DNA of 52,935 bases, from positions 1 to 52,935 of the forward strand of contig NZ_JASISS010000023.1 in the NCBI RefSeq assembly GCF_030063195.1. Reading direction: 5' to 3'. Below the pieces are notes generated by a model, which was not told the origin of the DNA, did not search any database, and worked only from the letters and a program-made list of their open reading frames with translations. The stretch is from Cryobacterium sp. PH31-AA6 (GTDB taxonomy: Bacteria > Actinomycetota > Actinomycetes > Actinomycetales > Microbacteriaceae). Made by a program: the position numbers and the translations under genes. Below, in pieces: positions 38,182 through 46,747 of the stretch (position 1 is the stretch's first letter; every line of letters begins with the position of its first letter).

Positions 38182-38508
38182 TCAGCCGATCGATCCACCG
38201 GCGATCTCGTAGGACCACAGTTCGCTGCTGACTCCGACGGGGCGCGCGGCGGGCTCGCCGTCCTTGGGTGCCTCGCTGCGGTGACCGTGTCCGAAGGCCG
38301 GCGAGTTCAGCCAGGCCTGGAACGACTCGTCGTCGGCCCAGCGGGTGACGACGAGCCAGGTCTTGCGGTCGTCGGTGGGCTTGAGCAGCTCGAAACCCTC
38401 AAAGCCCGGGCGGTCGTCGACCGCACCGGCCCGGGCGGCGAACCGGCGGGCCAGCTCGTCGCCACCATCGTCGGGAACGGTGATCGCGTTGATCTTGATG
38501 ATCGTCAT
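38182..38508 (-). CDS. MhuD/antibiotic-monooxygenase-like haem-degrading protein
   Basis: A 108-aa ferredoxin-like-fold (ABM) protein. It closely follows mycobacterial MhuD: IIKINAITVP with the Asn that contacts haem, RPGFEGFELLKP, VVTRWADDESFQAWLNSPAF with the conserved Trp, and GHGHR with the likely haem-ligand His. MhuD degrades haem to free iron without releasing CO. GGAAGAAGA precedes ATG 38508; the frame opens at 38691. It is divergent from the truncated AlkD-like gene. No haem uptake gene is nearby. Confidence 0.8.
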   Translation of the reverse strand: MTIIKINAITVPDDGGDELARRFAARAGAVDDRPGFEGFELLKPTDDRKTWLVVTRWADDESFQAWLNSPAFGHGHRSEAPKDGEPAARPVGVSSELWSYEIAGGSIG

Positions 38509-38612
38509 CGGGTCTTCTTCCTGTCGTGACTGCCGAGGCTCCCCATGCTGGCACGACCGGCTGGGCCGAAGCTGCGCGGGCGCCGGGTCACCTCGGTTGG
38601 GAGAATGATGCC

Positions 38613-39107
38613 ATGAGCGAGCCCGCCGACTTCGTGGACAGGACCCTGCGATACGAGGGCGACCCCGGCCGGGCGAGCGCCGAGCGAGCAAGGACGCGCA
38701 GCGAGCTGCGTTTCTACGGCGCGTCCGTCGGCGCGGTTCGAGGGACTATCCGCGACGCGCTCCGCCGCCACCCGGAACTCACCCACGACGAGATCACCGC
38801 GCTGAGTTCGGAGCTGTGGGCGGCGCCGGTGTTCGAGCGCCGCCTCGCGGCAGTCGTGCTGCTGCAATCGAGGGTGTCCCTGCTCGACAACTCGGACCTC
38901 ACCCGGATCGAAGGCTTCGTGCGTGAGGCCGACCTGGCGGCGCTGGTTGACCTGCTCGCCGTCGGCGTGGTCGGACCGCTCGTGCAGCGGCTCGACCCGC
39001 CAGGCCGCGCCAGAGCAGAACGTGTTCTCGGCCGCTGGGCGATTGATGACGATGCCCGGCTGCGTCGTGCCGCCAGGCTGGCGCTGCCGGCAGCGCGCAG
39101 GGTCTGA
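38613..39107 (+). CDS. Truncated AlkD-like DNA alkylation repair protein
   Basis: A 164-aa HEAT-repeat-like protein resembling DNA alkylation repair (AlkD) proteins, which are normally about 230-240 aa. The part ELWAAPVFERRLAAVVLLQSR and the LVDLLAVGVVGPLV stretch are recognisable. The protein ends at RRAARLALPAARRV, where family members continue for about 60-70 residues, and the aromatic residues usual near ALVD and before the double Arg are absent. The remaining 3' sequence is not found in other frames before fadD. It may be a decaying gene. ATG 38613 is chosen for similarity. Confidence 0.6.
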   Translation: MSEPADFVDRTLRYEGDPGRASAERARTRSELRFYGASVGAVRGTIRDALRRHPELTHDEITALSSELWAAPVFERRLAAVVLLQSRVSLLDNSDLTRIEGFVREADLAALVDLLAVGVVGPLVQRLDPPGRARAERVLGRWAIDDDARLRRAARLALPAARRV

Positions 39108-39124
39108 GGCCCACCAGGGCCGGG

Positions 39125-40813
39125 TCAGAGTTGCGGCAGCACCTGCTCGCGCACCTGCTTGCGGAGTACCTTGCCGAGCATCGACCGCGGCATGTCCTCG
39201 ATCTGCGCGATCCGGCGCGGGATCTTGTACGCGGCGAGGTGCTCGCGGCAATGCGACCGGAGGGCCTCCTCGTCGAGGTCGACCCCGCCCTTCAACTCCA
39301 CGGCCGCGACGACCAGTTCGCCGCCTCGCTCGAGCGGCTTGCCGAACACCGCCGCATCGACGACATCCGCGTGCAGGCGCAACACCGCCTCCACCTCGGA
39401 GGGCGACACGTTGAACCCGCCCGTGATGACGAGTTCCTTGGCCCGGTCGACGATCGTCGTGAAGCCGTCTTCGTCCACCGTCACAATGTCGCCCGTGCGC
39501 AGCCATCCTCCCGGCAACAGGGTCTTCGCCGTCTCCTCCGGGTTGTTCCAGTACCCCTGGAAGACCTGCGGCCCCTTGAGCAACAGCTCCCCCGGCTGCC
39601 CCTGCGGCACCTCCACGGTCGGGTCGTCGAGATCGACCACCTTCATCAAGGTGGAGGGGAACGGCACGCCGATCGTGCCGGGACGCCGACTCGGATGGAA
39701 CGGGTTGCCCAGCGCCACCGGGGAGGATTCGGTCATGCCGTAGCCCTCCACGAGCAGCCCGCCGGAAACCGACTCCCACAGTTCGACGACATGCTCGGGC
39801 AGATTCATCGCACCCGAGATGCAGTACTTGCAGGAGCGCAGCGAGATCCCGCGCTCCTTCGCGGCGAGCGCGGTGCGCTCGTAGATCGGCGGCACCGCGC
39901 AGTACACCGTCGCGGGCGACTTCTTCATGGCGTCGAGGATGAGGTCGGGATCGAACTTGGGGAACAGCACAAGCAGGGCCTGCTTGCGCACCCCGTACGT
40001 CAGGTACAGCGTCATACCGAAGGCGTGGAACATCGGCAGGATCGCGTAGAAGATCTCCTTGCGGTACTCGGCCCCGTGCATCCAGGCCTCGCCCTGCAGG
40101 GCGTTCGCGTAGAGGTTGAAATGGGTGAGCTGGGCGCCCTTCGGCTGCCCCGTCGTGCCCGAGGTGTACTGGATCGCGGCGAGGTCACCCACCGACGGTC
40201 GCGGATGCTCCGGGTCGAGGTGACCGTGCGCCAGCAGGTCCTTCCAGGCCATCGTTCCCGGCGCGCGTCCGGTCAGCGCCTCCCTGGACTCGCGCAGGCT
40301 CTTCACCGGCAGGTACAGGGCGAGCCGTTTGACGGCGGGAAAGGCGGCGAGCAGGTTGACCGAGACCACGTGGTCGATTTCGATGTCGGCCGGGAACGCG
40401 CGAACGGATGCCGCAACCTTGTCCCAGGCGATCACGACGCGAGCCTGGTGGTCCTCGAACTGGTGCCGGAGTTCGCGGGAGGTGTACAGGGGGTTGTGTT
40501 CGACAACGACGGCGCCCAGGCGCAACACCGCGTAGAACGCCACCACGTGCTGGGGGCAGTTCGGCAGGATGAGGGCGACCCGGTCCCCTGCTCCCACGCC
40601 GAGGTGTCGGAGCCCCTCCGCGGCCCGGTCGACCTGGTCGCCGAGCTCGGTGTACGTCGTGCGCCGGCCGAAGAATTCCAGTGCGGGGTGATCGCCGGCC
40701 TCCGCCACCGAGTGTTCGAACATCGCCACCAGCGACTCCGTGGGCAACTCGATCTCGGCCGGGACGCCGGGCTGGTAGTTCTTCAGCCAGGGTTGTTGCT
40801 CAATGTTCACCAT
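39125..40813 (-). CDS. fadD: Long-chain fatty-acid-CoA ligase
   Basis: A 562-aa adenylate-forming enzyme that activates long-chain fatty acids to acyl-CoA for beta-oxidation or lipid synthesis. Motifs in order: YTSGTTGQPKGAQLTH, EGYGMTESSPV, GWLRTGDI, VDRAKELVITGGFNVSPSEVE, and the C-terminal catalytic Lys in SMLGKVLRKQ. Length and motifs fit FadD rather than acetyl-CoA synthetases. Converges on the AlkD-like gene; a hairpin that ends the next minus-strand gene lies upstream. Confidence 0.92.
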   Translation of the reverse strand: MVNIEQQPWLKNYQPGVPAEIELPTESLVAMFEHSVAEAGDHPALEFFGRRTTYTELGDQVDRAAEGLRHLGVGAGDRVALILPNCPQHVVAFYAVLRLGAVVVEHNPLYTSRELRHQFEDHQARVVIAWDKVAASVRAFPADIEIDHVVSVNLLAAFPAVKRLALYLPVKSLRESREALTGRAPGTMAWKDLLAHGHLDPEHPRPSVGDLAAIQYTSGTTGQPKGAQLTHFNLYANALQGEAWMHGAEYRKEIFYAILPMFHAFGMTLYLTYGVRKQALLVLFPKFDPDLILDAMKKSPATVYCAVPPIYERTALAAKERGISLRSCKYCISGAMNLPEHVVELWESVSGGLLVEGYGMTESSPVALGNPFHPSRRPGTIGVPFPSTLMKVVDLDDPTVEVPQGQPGELLLKGPQVFQGYWNNPEETAKTLLPGGWLRTGDIVTVDEDGFTTIVDRAKELVITGGFNVSPSEVEAVLRLHADVVDAAVFGKPLERGGELVVAAVELKGGVDLDEEALRSHCREHLAAYKIPRRIAQIEDMPRSMLGKVLRKQVREQVLPQL

Positions 40814-40886
40814 CTACCCATCTTCCCGTGAATCCCGGATCGTGCGATCGCTGGCCGACCGCGCCCCGCCCAGGCCCGGAAAAGCA

Positions 40887-40918
40887 GAAATCGCTCCTGG
40901 GGGGCCAGGAGCGATTTC
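40887..40918 (-). terminator. Rho-independent terminator of the LVIVD-repeat gene
   Basis: GAAATCGCTCCTGG and CCAGGAGCGATTTC form a perfect 14-bp stem with a 4-base loop. On the minus strand it is followed by TGCTTTT. It sits 54 bases past the stop of the minus-strand gene at 40973. Confidence 0.85.
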
Positions 40919-40972
40919 TTTCGGGCGGTTCCCTGAGAAGTTCAGATCCGCGTGGCCGGGAGCCGGCCTGAC

Positions 40973-42844
40973 TCAGCCGCCGGTGTACCGGAAGATGTAG
41001 AGCCCGGAGTCACGGTCACTCGCGGCAACATACTCGATGCCGTTGCTCTCGAACACCTGCACACCCCAGAAGTTGTTGCCGCCCTGGTCAATGAATCGCC
41101 CGGTTTCGACGAGTTTGTCGTCGACGATCTTCGCCACCCGGAAACCACCGGAGTAATAGGAGAAGTAGGCCAGGTCCGCCCGCTGCTTGGACGTGGCCAC
41201 CTCGTGCACCGAAAGATCGCCGAAGCCCTCGGCGTAGGCCGGGTTCTGCGCTTCGGGAATGGCATAGGTGTCCAGCTCGGCCATCTTCCCCGTCGAGTTG
41301 TCGAAGAGGTGGACGTAGCCCCAGCCGTCGAAGAACGCGCGAACCGAAACGAGGTCTCCGACATCGCCCAGGCTCAGGCCGGGAATCAGGCTTGCCGTCC
41401 CCGCCAGGCAGGCCGTGTTGTCATACGAAGCCTCCCGGTCGAAGAACCCGAACCCGGTCTTGCGGTCGACCGAGAAGGTCGGGATGTTGCCGGCAACGCT
41501 CATCCCGAAGGCGCCGCATCCGTCGGAACCCTCGCGGTTGACGATGACGATGCCCTCATAGCCGCCGGCCGCCTGCACACTGGCCACCTTCTCCGTGAAC
41601 GTGCAGAGACCGCGGGTGACGACCGCGATCTGTTTGCCGCTTGCGGTGGTCGGGGCCGGCAGCACGAGCGGATCACCGGAACAGGCCCGGCCCGCATAGA
41701 CGGCGTCACCGGTCAGCGATTCTCCGCCCTGCAGCTGCGGGGTGTCGCTGCCCTGCGAGATCTGGAACGGCGTCGCCGTGTCATCCGTGCTGCCCTCCGA
41801 GCCGTTGGGGGCGAAGTCCTCGTCGGCACCGATAACGTACCTGTTGTCCAGGGTGAACTCGCCCTGGTGGCCGTTGCCCTCCGGTTTCTCGATCAGGCCG
41901 GTCGATTCCTGGAGTTGCGGGTCAGGGTTGGTGAAGTCCGTGTCGCCCAGATAGATCGGGTTGTGCACGTTGGTCATGTCAACGGAGACATAGCCGGCGT
42001 CCCAATAGGACAGCAGCATGACCTGCTTGCCCCCGATCTGCTTCACAATCAGGTCGTGCAGGAACACCTCGGTCAGGTTCGACGGTGCGCTCTGCAGGAT
42101 CTGCGGAAACGTCACGTCCAGGTCGTACTCGGCCGTGAGGAAGGGTTTCTTCGGGTTGGTGATGTCCATGACGTCGACGTCGGTGCCCTCTTCGTTGTCA
42201 ACGATGACCGCGTAGGCCTTGTCGCCGGCGTCCCACGCGAAGACGCTGTGGGTCTCGTTGGAGGTCTTCTTGCCCTGACCGTTCGCGGTGGAATCGCCGA
42301 TGCCTTCGGCGAGCGGCGTGGGGTGGCTCGGGTTCGTCACGTCATAGAGGTTCATGCCGCCGAATCCTGCCTTGTCCTTGCACTTCTCGTTGTTGCTGAC
42401 CAGCACGTCGCCCGTGAAGGCCGGTGTGTCGATCCGCAGGGCCTGGATGCCCTCGCCCGGGTAGCTGCCCTCCTTGGACTGGATGAACGCGACCTCCTTC
42501 GGCTTCGCGGGATCCTTGATATCGACGACATGCACCCCGTTGTAGGTGCACGACACGGCGCCCCACGCTGCAAGATAGGCATAGTTTTTGAAGACGCCGA
42601 CATCGGCGATTTTTTCCGGGACCGCGTTCTTCAACTTCAATTTCGAGATGAGGTCCACATTGGACTGGGTGGCCGGCAGATGACCGGCCGTGCCGCCGTG
42701 CTGGCTGGCGTCACGGGCACCGTCGGCGATCGAGGCCCCGCCGTCTGCTCCGGGTTGCGCCGAGGCAACGGATGTGGTGCCGAGGATCAACGCGGTGACC
42801 GACAACAGCGTCAGTGCACCTCGTAGGGCAGAAGACTGGACCAT
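40973..42844 (-). CDS. Secreted LVIVD-repeat protein with PA-like insert
   Basis: A 623-aa exported protein. The signal peptide ends at VASAQP (about residue 29). It has LVIVD-type beta-propeller repeats such as GVHVVDIKDPAKPKEVAF, GMNLYDVTNPSHPTPLAEG and DVMDITNPKKPFLTAEY. An inserted protease-associated-like region follows, containing CSGDPLVLPAP, RGLCTFTEKVASVQAAGGYEG and IVNREGSDGCGAFGM. The propeller then resumes to the end. AAGGAG precedes ATG 42844; the frame opens at 43405. Extracellular binding or hydrolysis is possible, but no catalytic site is evident. Confidence 0.82.
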   Translation of the reverse strand: MVQSSALRGALTLLSVTALILGTTSVASAQPGADGGASIADGARDASQHGGTAGHLPATQSNVDLISKLKLKNAVPEKIADVGVFKNYAYLAAWGAVSCTYNGVHVVDIKDPAKPKEVAFIQSKEGSYPGEGIQALRIDTPAFTGDVLVSNNEKCKDKAGFGGMNLYDVTNPSHPTPLAEGIGDSTANGQGKKTSNETHSVFAWDAGDKAYAVIVDNEEGTDVDVMDITNPKKPFLTAEYDLDVTFPQILQSAPSNLTEVFLHDLIVKQIGGKQVMLLSYWDAGYVSVDMTNVHNPIYLGDTDFTNPDPQLQESTGLIEKPEGNGHQGEFTLDNRYVIGADEDFAPNGSEGSTDDTATPFQISQGSDTPQLQGGESLTGDAVYAGRACSGDPLVLPAPTTASGKQIAVVTRGLCTFTEKVASVQAAGGYEGIVIVNREGSDGCGAFGMSVAGNIPTFSVDRKTGFGFFDREASYDNTACLAGTASLIPGLSLGDVGDLVSVRAFFDGWGYVHLFDNSTGKMAELDTYAIPEAQNPAYAEGFGDLSVHEVATSKQRADLAYFSYYSGGFRVAKIVDDKLVETGRFIDQGGNNFWGVQVFESNGIEYVAASDRDSGLYIFRYTGG

Positions 42845-43064
42845 GACACTCCTTCGGGTCTGGATCCCTGGGTTGCTCAGGGCGAATATCGGAATTTTAG
42901 CCCGAACGCGCGCTCCTGGGAAGGTTGAGTACGTCGTTCCCGAAGCGACGCCCGGTTCAGCCGACCGGCGGATGCGACCGCGTTCGGACCTGGCATCGGC
43001 CGATTTCGGGGCAGATCCCCGCTGAGGAACCGGTCGCCCACCCGGACGCGATACCGTTGGTAGT

Positions 43065-44870
43065 ATGACGCCCCCTGATACCACCACGCCACGTGAGGCA
43101 GACACTGCCCCCGTAGCGAAGACTTTCTCCGACCTCGGGCTCAATGATGCAATGCTCAAGGCACTCAAAGACGTCGGATACGAAACCCCCTCGGCCATCC
43201 AGGCCGCTACCATCCCCCCGCTCCTGTCCGGTCGCGACGTCGTCGGACTCGCCCAGACCGGAACCGGCAAGACGGCCGCCTTCGCGCTGCCGATCCTCTC
43301 CCGGCTCGACCTGGCCCAGAAGACCCCGCAGGCGCTTGTGCTCTCCCCGACCCGTGAGCTCGCCCTGCAGGTGTGCGAGGCGTTCGAGAAGTACGCCGCC
43401 CACATGCGCGGCGTGCACGTGCTGCCCGTCTACGGCGGACAGGGCTATGGCGTTCAGCTTTCCGCGCTGCGCCGCGGGGTGCACATCGTCGTCGGCACGC
43501 CCGGTCGCATCATGGACCACCTCGAAAAAGGCACGCTCGACCTGTCCCAGCTGAAGTACCTGGTGCTCGACGAGGCCGACGAGATGCTCAAGATGGGCTT
43601 CGCCGAGGACGTCGAGACCATCCTCGCCGACACCCCCGACGACAAGCAGGTGGCCCTGTTCTCGGCTACCATGCCGGCGCAGATCAGGCGGATCTCGAAG
43701 AAGTACCTGAACGACCCCGAAGAGATCACGATCAAGAACAAGACCACGACGTCCGCGAACACGACCCAGCGCTACCTGATGGTGTCGTACCCGCAGAAGG
43801 TCGACGCGCTCACCCGCATCCTCGAGGTGGAGAACTTCGAGGGCATGATCGTGTTCACCCGCACCAAGAACGAGACGGAACTGCTCGCCGAGAAGCTCCG
43901 CGCGCGGGGCTACTCCGCGGCGGCCATCAACGGCGACGTTGCCCAGGTGCAGCGCGAGCGCACGGTGAACCAGCTCAAATCGGGCAAGCTCGACATCCTG
44001 GTGGCAACGGATGTCGCGGCGCGCGGCCTCGACGTCGAGCGGATCAGCCACGTCGTCAACTACGACATCCCGATCGACACGGAATCGTACGTGCACCGGA
44101 TCGGCCGCACCGGCCGCGCGGGCCGCAGCGGCGCCGCGATCAGTTTCGTCACGCCGCGTGAACGTCACCTGCTGAACGCGATCGAGCGGGCCACCCGCCA
44201 GCCGCTGACGCAGATGCAGCTGCCGAGCTTCGAGGATGTCAACGTCACCCGCCTGACGCGCTTCGATGATGCGATCACCGAGGCTCTCGGCCAGTCCGAA
44301 CGGATCAGTGCCTTCCGCGACATCATCGGTCACTACGTCTCGCACCACGACGTGCCCGAGACGGACGTGGCTGCCGCCCTCGCGGTCGTCGCCCAGGGCG
44401 AGACGCCCTTGCTCCTCACCGCCGCGGATGCCCGCGCGCAGCGGCCCGAGCGTGCCGACCGCGGCGACCGCGCCGAGCGCGCCCGTGCCGATCACGATCG
44501 GGGCGACCGCGGCGACCGGGGCGACCGGGGCGACCGGGCTGAACGCCCGGAACGCCGCCCACGCGACAACACCCGGTCCATGGCGTCCTACCGCATCGAG
44601 GTAGGCAAACGCCACAAGGTTGAGCCGCGCCAGATCGTCGGAGCGCTCGCCAACGAGGGTGGACTGAGCCGCGAAGACTTCGGCCACATCCAGATCAACC
44701 CCGAGTACTCGCTCGTCGAGTTGCCGGCCGACCTGCCCGGCGACCTCCTCGACCGGCTGGCGAACACGCGAATCAGCGGCAAGCTGATCGAGATCCACGC
44801 CGACAAGGGCGGTCCGGTCCGACGCGAGGACCGGGGCGACCGGCCCCCGCGCAGGCCGCGCCGCGACTAG
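43065..44870 (+). CDS. deaD: DEAD-box RNA helicase (DeaD/CsdA-like)
   Basis: A 601-aa ATP-dependent RNA helicase that helps ribosome assembly and RNA decay, especially in the cold. It has the Q motif (FSDLGLNDAML, PSAIQ), motif I AQTGTGKT, PTRELALQ, DEAD, SAT, ARGLDVERISHVVNYD and HRIGRTGRAGR. A long C-terminal extension includes an Arg-Gly-Asp-rich repeat (about residues 463-505) and a DbpA-like RNA-binding domain with ASYRIEVGKRHKVEPRQIVGA. Divergent from the LVIVD gene across a 220-base region in which I see no clear site. A strong terminator follows. Confidence 0.93.
   Translation: MTPPDTTTPREADTAPVAKTFSDLGLNDAMLKALKDVGYETPSAIQAATIPPLLSGRDVVGLAQTGTGKTAAFALPILSRLDLAQKTPQALVLSPTRELALQVCEAFEKYAAHMRGVHVLPVYGGQGYGVQLSALRRGVHIVVGTPGRIMDHLEKGTLDLSQLKYLVLDEADEMLKMGFAEDVETILADTPDDKQVALFSATMPAQIRRISKKYLNDPEEITIKNKTTTSANTTQRYLMVSYPQKVDALTRILEVENFEGMIVFTRTKNETELLAEKLRARGYSAAAINGDVAQVQRERTVNQLKSGKLDILVATDVAARGLDVERISHVVNYDIPIDTESYVHRIGRTGRAGRSGAAISFVTPRERHLLNAIERATRQPLTQMQLPSFEDVNVTRLTRFDDAITEALGQSERISAFRDIIGHYVSHHDVPETDVAAALAVVAQGETPLLLTAADARAQRPERADRGDRAERARADHDRGDRGDRGDRGDRAERPERRPRDNTRSMASYRIEVGKRHKVEPRQIVGALANEGGLSREDFGHIQINPEYSLVELPADLPGDLLDRLANTRISGKLIEIHADKGGPVRREDRGDRPPRRPRRD
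44502..44537. repeat. 9-bp tandem repeat within deaD
   Basis: Four near-identical copies of GGCGACCGG encode the Arg-Gly-Asp repeat in the helicase linker. The unit is a multiple of three, so changes keep the frame. Confidence 0.85.
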
Positions 44871-44897
44871 CGCCCCGCGCCGCACCTCGCGGCATCG

Positions 44898-44962
44898 AGA
44901 CGGGCGTCGGCTCGGCTGTTCTGGACCTCGGTCCAACACCGAGCCGCCGCCCGTCTTTTTTT
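44898..44962 (+). terminator. Rho-independent terminator of deaD
   Basis: AGACGGGCGTCGGCTCGG (44898-44915) pairs with CCGAGCCGCCGCCCGTCT (44939-44956) with one mismatch, followed directly by a run of seven T. Confidence 0.93.
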
Positions 44963-45040
44963 CATAACTCCTGCAATTTCGGCCGGAATGCCCAAAAATC
45001 CGCCGGATCCGGGCTTGGGCAATAAATTGCAGGAGTTATG
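44963..45040. repeat. 78-bp palindromic element with perfect 17-bp terminal inverted repeats
   Basis: CATAACTCCTGCAATTT (44963-44979) is the exact inverse of AAATTGCAGGAGTTATG (45024-45040). Inside, TGCCCAA and TTGGGCA form a second inverted repeat, and CCGGATCC centres a smaller one. It starts right after the T-run of the deaD terminator and ends 25 bases before the next gene. The AT-rich arms contrast with the flanks. This is the structure of a REP/MITE-like element or a large operator; there is only one copy in the window. Confidence 0.8.
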
Positions 45041-45065
45041 CACGTCGCCCGTAGCATGGGAGGCG

Positions 45066-45914
45066 ATGACTGACACAGCGACTCAACCGGCACCGACCCG
45101 CCCGGCATTGAACAAGGACACCAAGCTCTGCATCTCCCTGGCAGCGCGGCCGAGCAACTTCGGCACCCGCTTCCACAACTATCTTTACGAACAGTTCGGG
45201 CTGGACTTCGTCTACAAGGCGTTCACCACCACCGACCTGGCCGGCGCCATCGGCGGGGTGCGGGCGCTCGGCATCCGCGGATGCTCGGTGTCGATGCCGT
45301 TCAAGGAAGACGTGATCGCCCTCGTCGACGAGCTTGACGCCTCGGCAACGGCCATTCAGTCGGTGAACACGATCGTGAACGACGACGGTTTCCTCCGGGC
45401 CTACAACACGGACTACATCGCCGCGGCCGAGCTGCTGCGCAGCAACGCCCTCGATCCGGCGACCCCGTTCCTGCTCCGCGGCAGCGGCGGCATGGCCAAG
45501 GCCGTCGCCGCGGCGCTGCGTGATTCCGGATTCGCGGACGGCACCATCATTGCCCGCAACGAGCGGAGCGGGCGCGCCCTGGCCGATGAGCTCGGTTACG
45601 GCTGGCTCGCCGAGCCGGGCACCGCGACGGCGCCCCTGCTCGTGAACGTCACACCGATCGGCATGGCCGGCGGCGCCCAGGCGGCCGAATCCGCCTTCAC
45701 CGCCGGGGCGGTGGCCGCATCCGACACTGTCTTCGACGTGGTGGCGCTTCCGGCCGAGACCCCGCTGATCCTGGCCGCCCGGGCTGCCGGGAAGACCGTC
45801 ATCACGGGTGCCGAGGTCATCGCCCTGCAGGCCGCCGAACAGTTCGAGCGTTACACCGGTCTGCGGCCGACGCCGGAGCGGGTGCTCGCCGCGTCGGCGT
45901 TCGCGCGCGCGTGA
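45066..45914 (+). CDS. Shikimate dehydrogenase-like protein (HI0607/SdhL type)
   Basis: A 282-aa NAD(P)-dependent dehydrogenase fold related to AroE. The catalytic lysine is in VSMPFKED and the catalytic aspartate in AYNTDY; the nucleotide-binding loop is RGSGGMAKAV. The N-terminus lacks the Ser-x-Ser shikimate-binding pair of AroE (here CISLAARPSNFGTRFHN), as in the HI0607 subgroup, so the true substrate may differ from shikimate. GGGAGG precedes ATG 45066, and TAGCAT just before it resembles a -10. The frame opens at 44988, inside the palindromic element. The 3' end overlaps the convergent DUF4386 gene by 64 bp. Confidence 0.85.
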   Translation: MTDTATQPAPTRPALNKDTKLCISLAARPSNFGTRFHNYLYEQFGLDFVYKAFTTTDLAGAIGGVRALGIRGCSVSMPFKEDVIALVDELDASATAIQSVNTIVNDDGFLRAYNTDYIAAAELLRSNALDPATPFLLRGSGGMAKAVAAALRDSGFADGTIIARNERSGRALADELGYGWLAEPGTATAPLLVNVTPIGMAGGAQAAESAFTAGAVAASDTVFDVVALPAETPLILAARAAGKTVITGAEVIALQAAEQFERYTGLRPTPERVLAASAFARA

Positions 45915-46666
45915 CCGACCGGTGACATCCGGTCGGCTTCGACGGTGCCCTGGCGTTCGCCCGGGGTGAGGCGGCGGCCCCTGATCAGCAGCCAAAAGAT
46001 CAGCGCCACCTCGCCGACGAACAGGAACTGGCCGAAGACGGCGGTGAAGCCGGCCACGAAGACCGTTCCGGCGGCGTCCAGGAGGTAACCGAGGCCCGCA
46101 ATCCCGAGCAGGATGCCGAAGATTCGCGGCATGAACCCGGATCGGTAGGCCAGGTAGCCGACCAACACCAGGTGAATCCCGAACAGACCGAGGCCGGTCA
46201 CCCAGATGGCGGTGAACGCCTCGATCTCGCGGAGGGCCTCCTCCGGGCGGTCCAGGAGTGTGAAAGCACTCACGAGTCGGCCGATAGCCACCATGAACAC
46301 GAGCGCGAAAATGACCCTGGTCCACGCGGTCGCGGCGGAGAGGACCGGATTCACCGGCCGGAACAGCGCGTAGAGCGCAGCGGCAACGAGGAGATCGAGG
46401 ATCGTCACGACGTACAGGCTGCCCACACCGGTCAAGAACAGGGGTGCGGAGGCGGCGATGGCCTCGGCGGTCTGCTCCGCATCGTGGGGAGTGACGAGAG
46501 TCACGATGGCGCCGAAGTTACCGAAGCCGGCCAGCACGGCCATCAGCGCCAGCGCGATCCCCGCGACCAGGCTGGCGGTGCGCGGCGGCCAGGTCCTGAA
46601 GTCCAGGGTGGTCGGTCGCGGCTCCCCCACGGTCTCGTGCGTGGTCGGTCGGACTGCACTCATCAT
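45851..46666 (-). CDS. DUF4386-type membrane protein
   Basis: A 271-aa integral membrane protein with about seven hydrophobic helices. The pattern GLFGIHLVLVGYLAYRSGFMPRIFGILLGIAGLGYLLDA is typical of DUF4386 proteins. Function unknown; these are often next to TetR regulators. AAGGAG precedes the ATG pair at 46666/46663. The adjacent operator site overlaps this ribosome binding site, so the divergent TetR protein probably represses it. The C-terminal 20 or so residues are encoded opposite the 3' end of the shikimate dehydrogenase-like gene. Confidence 0.78.
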   Translation of the reverse strand: MMSAVRPTTHETVGEPRPTTLDFRTWPPRTASLVAGIALALMAVLAGFGNFGAIVTLVTPHDAEQTAEAIAASAPLFLTGVGSLYVVTILDLLVAAALYALFRPVNPVLSAATAWTRVIFALVFMVAIGRLVSAFTLLDRPEEALREIEAFTAIWVTGLGLFGIHLVLVGYLAYRSGFMPRIFGILLGIAGLGYLLDAAGTVFVAGFTAVFGQFLFVGEVALIFWLLIRGRRLTPGERQGTVEADRMSPVGHARANADAASTRSGVGRRPV

Positions 46667-46672
46667 GATCTC

Positions 46673-46729
46673 CTTACGTCGTAAGCTTATGCTGTAAGTA
46701 AATTAGCTTTACGCAGTAAGCTTGTCAAG
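46673..46729. promoter_or_regulatory. TetR-type operator array
   Basis: Three related 13-bp palindromes: CTTACGTCGTAAG (46673-46685, perfect around the central base), CTTATGCTGTAAG (46686-46698) and TTTACGCAGTAAG (46708-46720). A fourth short palindrome, CTTGTCAAG (46721-46729), follows. They fill the gap between the divergent DUF4386 and tetR genes and are AT-rich in a GC-rich setting. Confidence 0.8.
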
Positions 46730-46747
46730 GAGAAGGCAGGAGACCCC

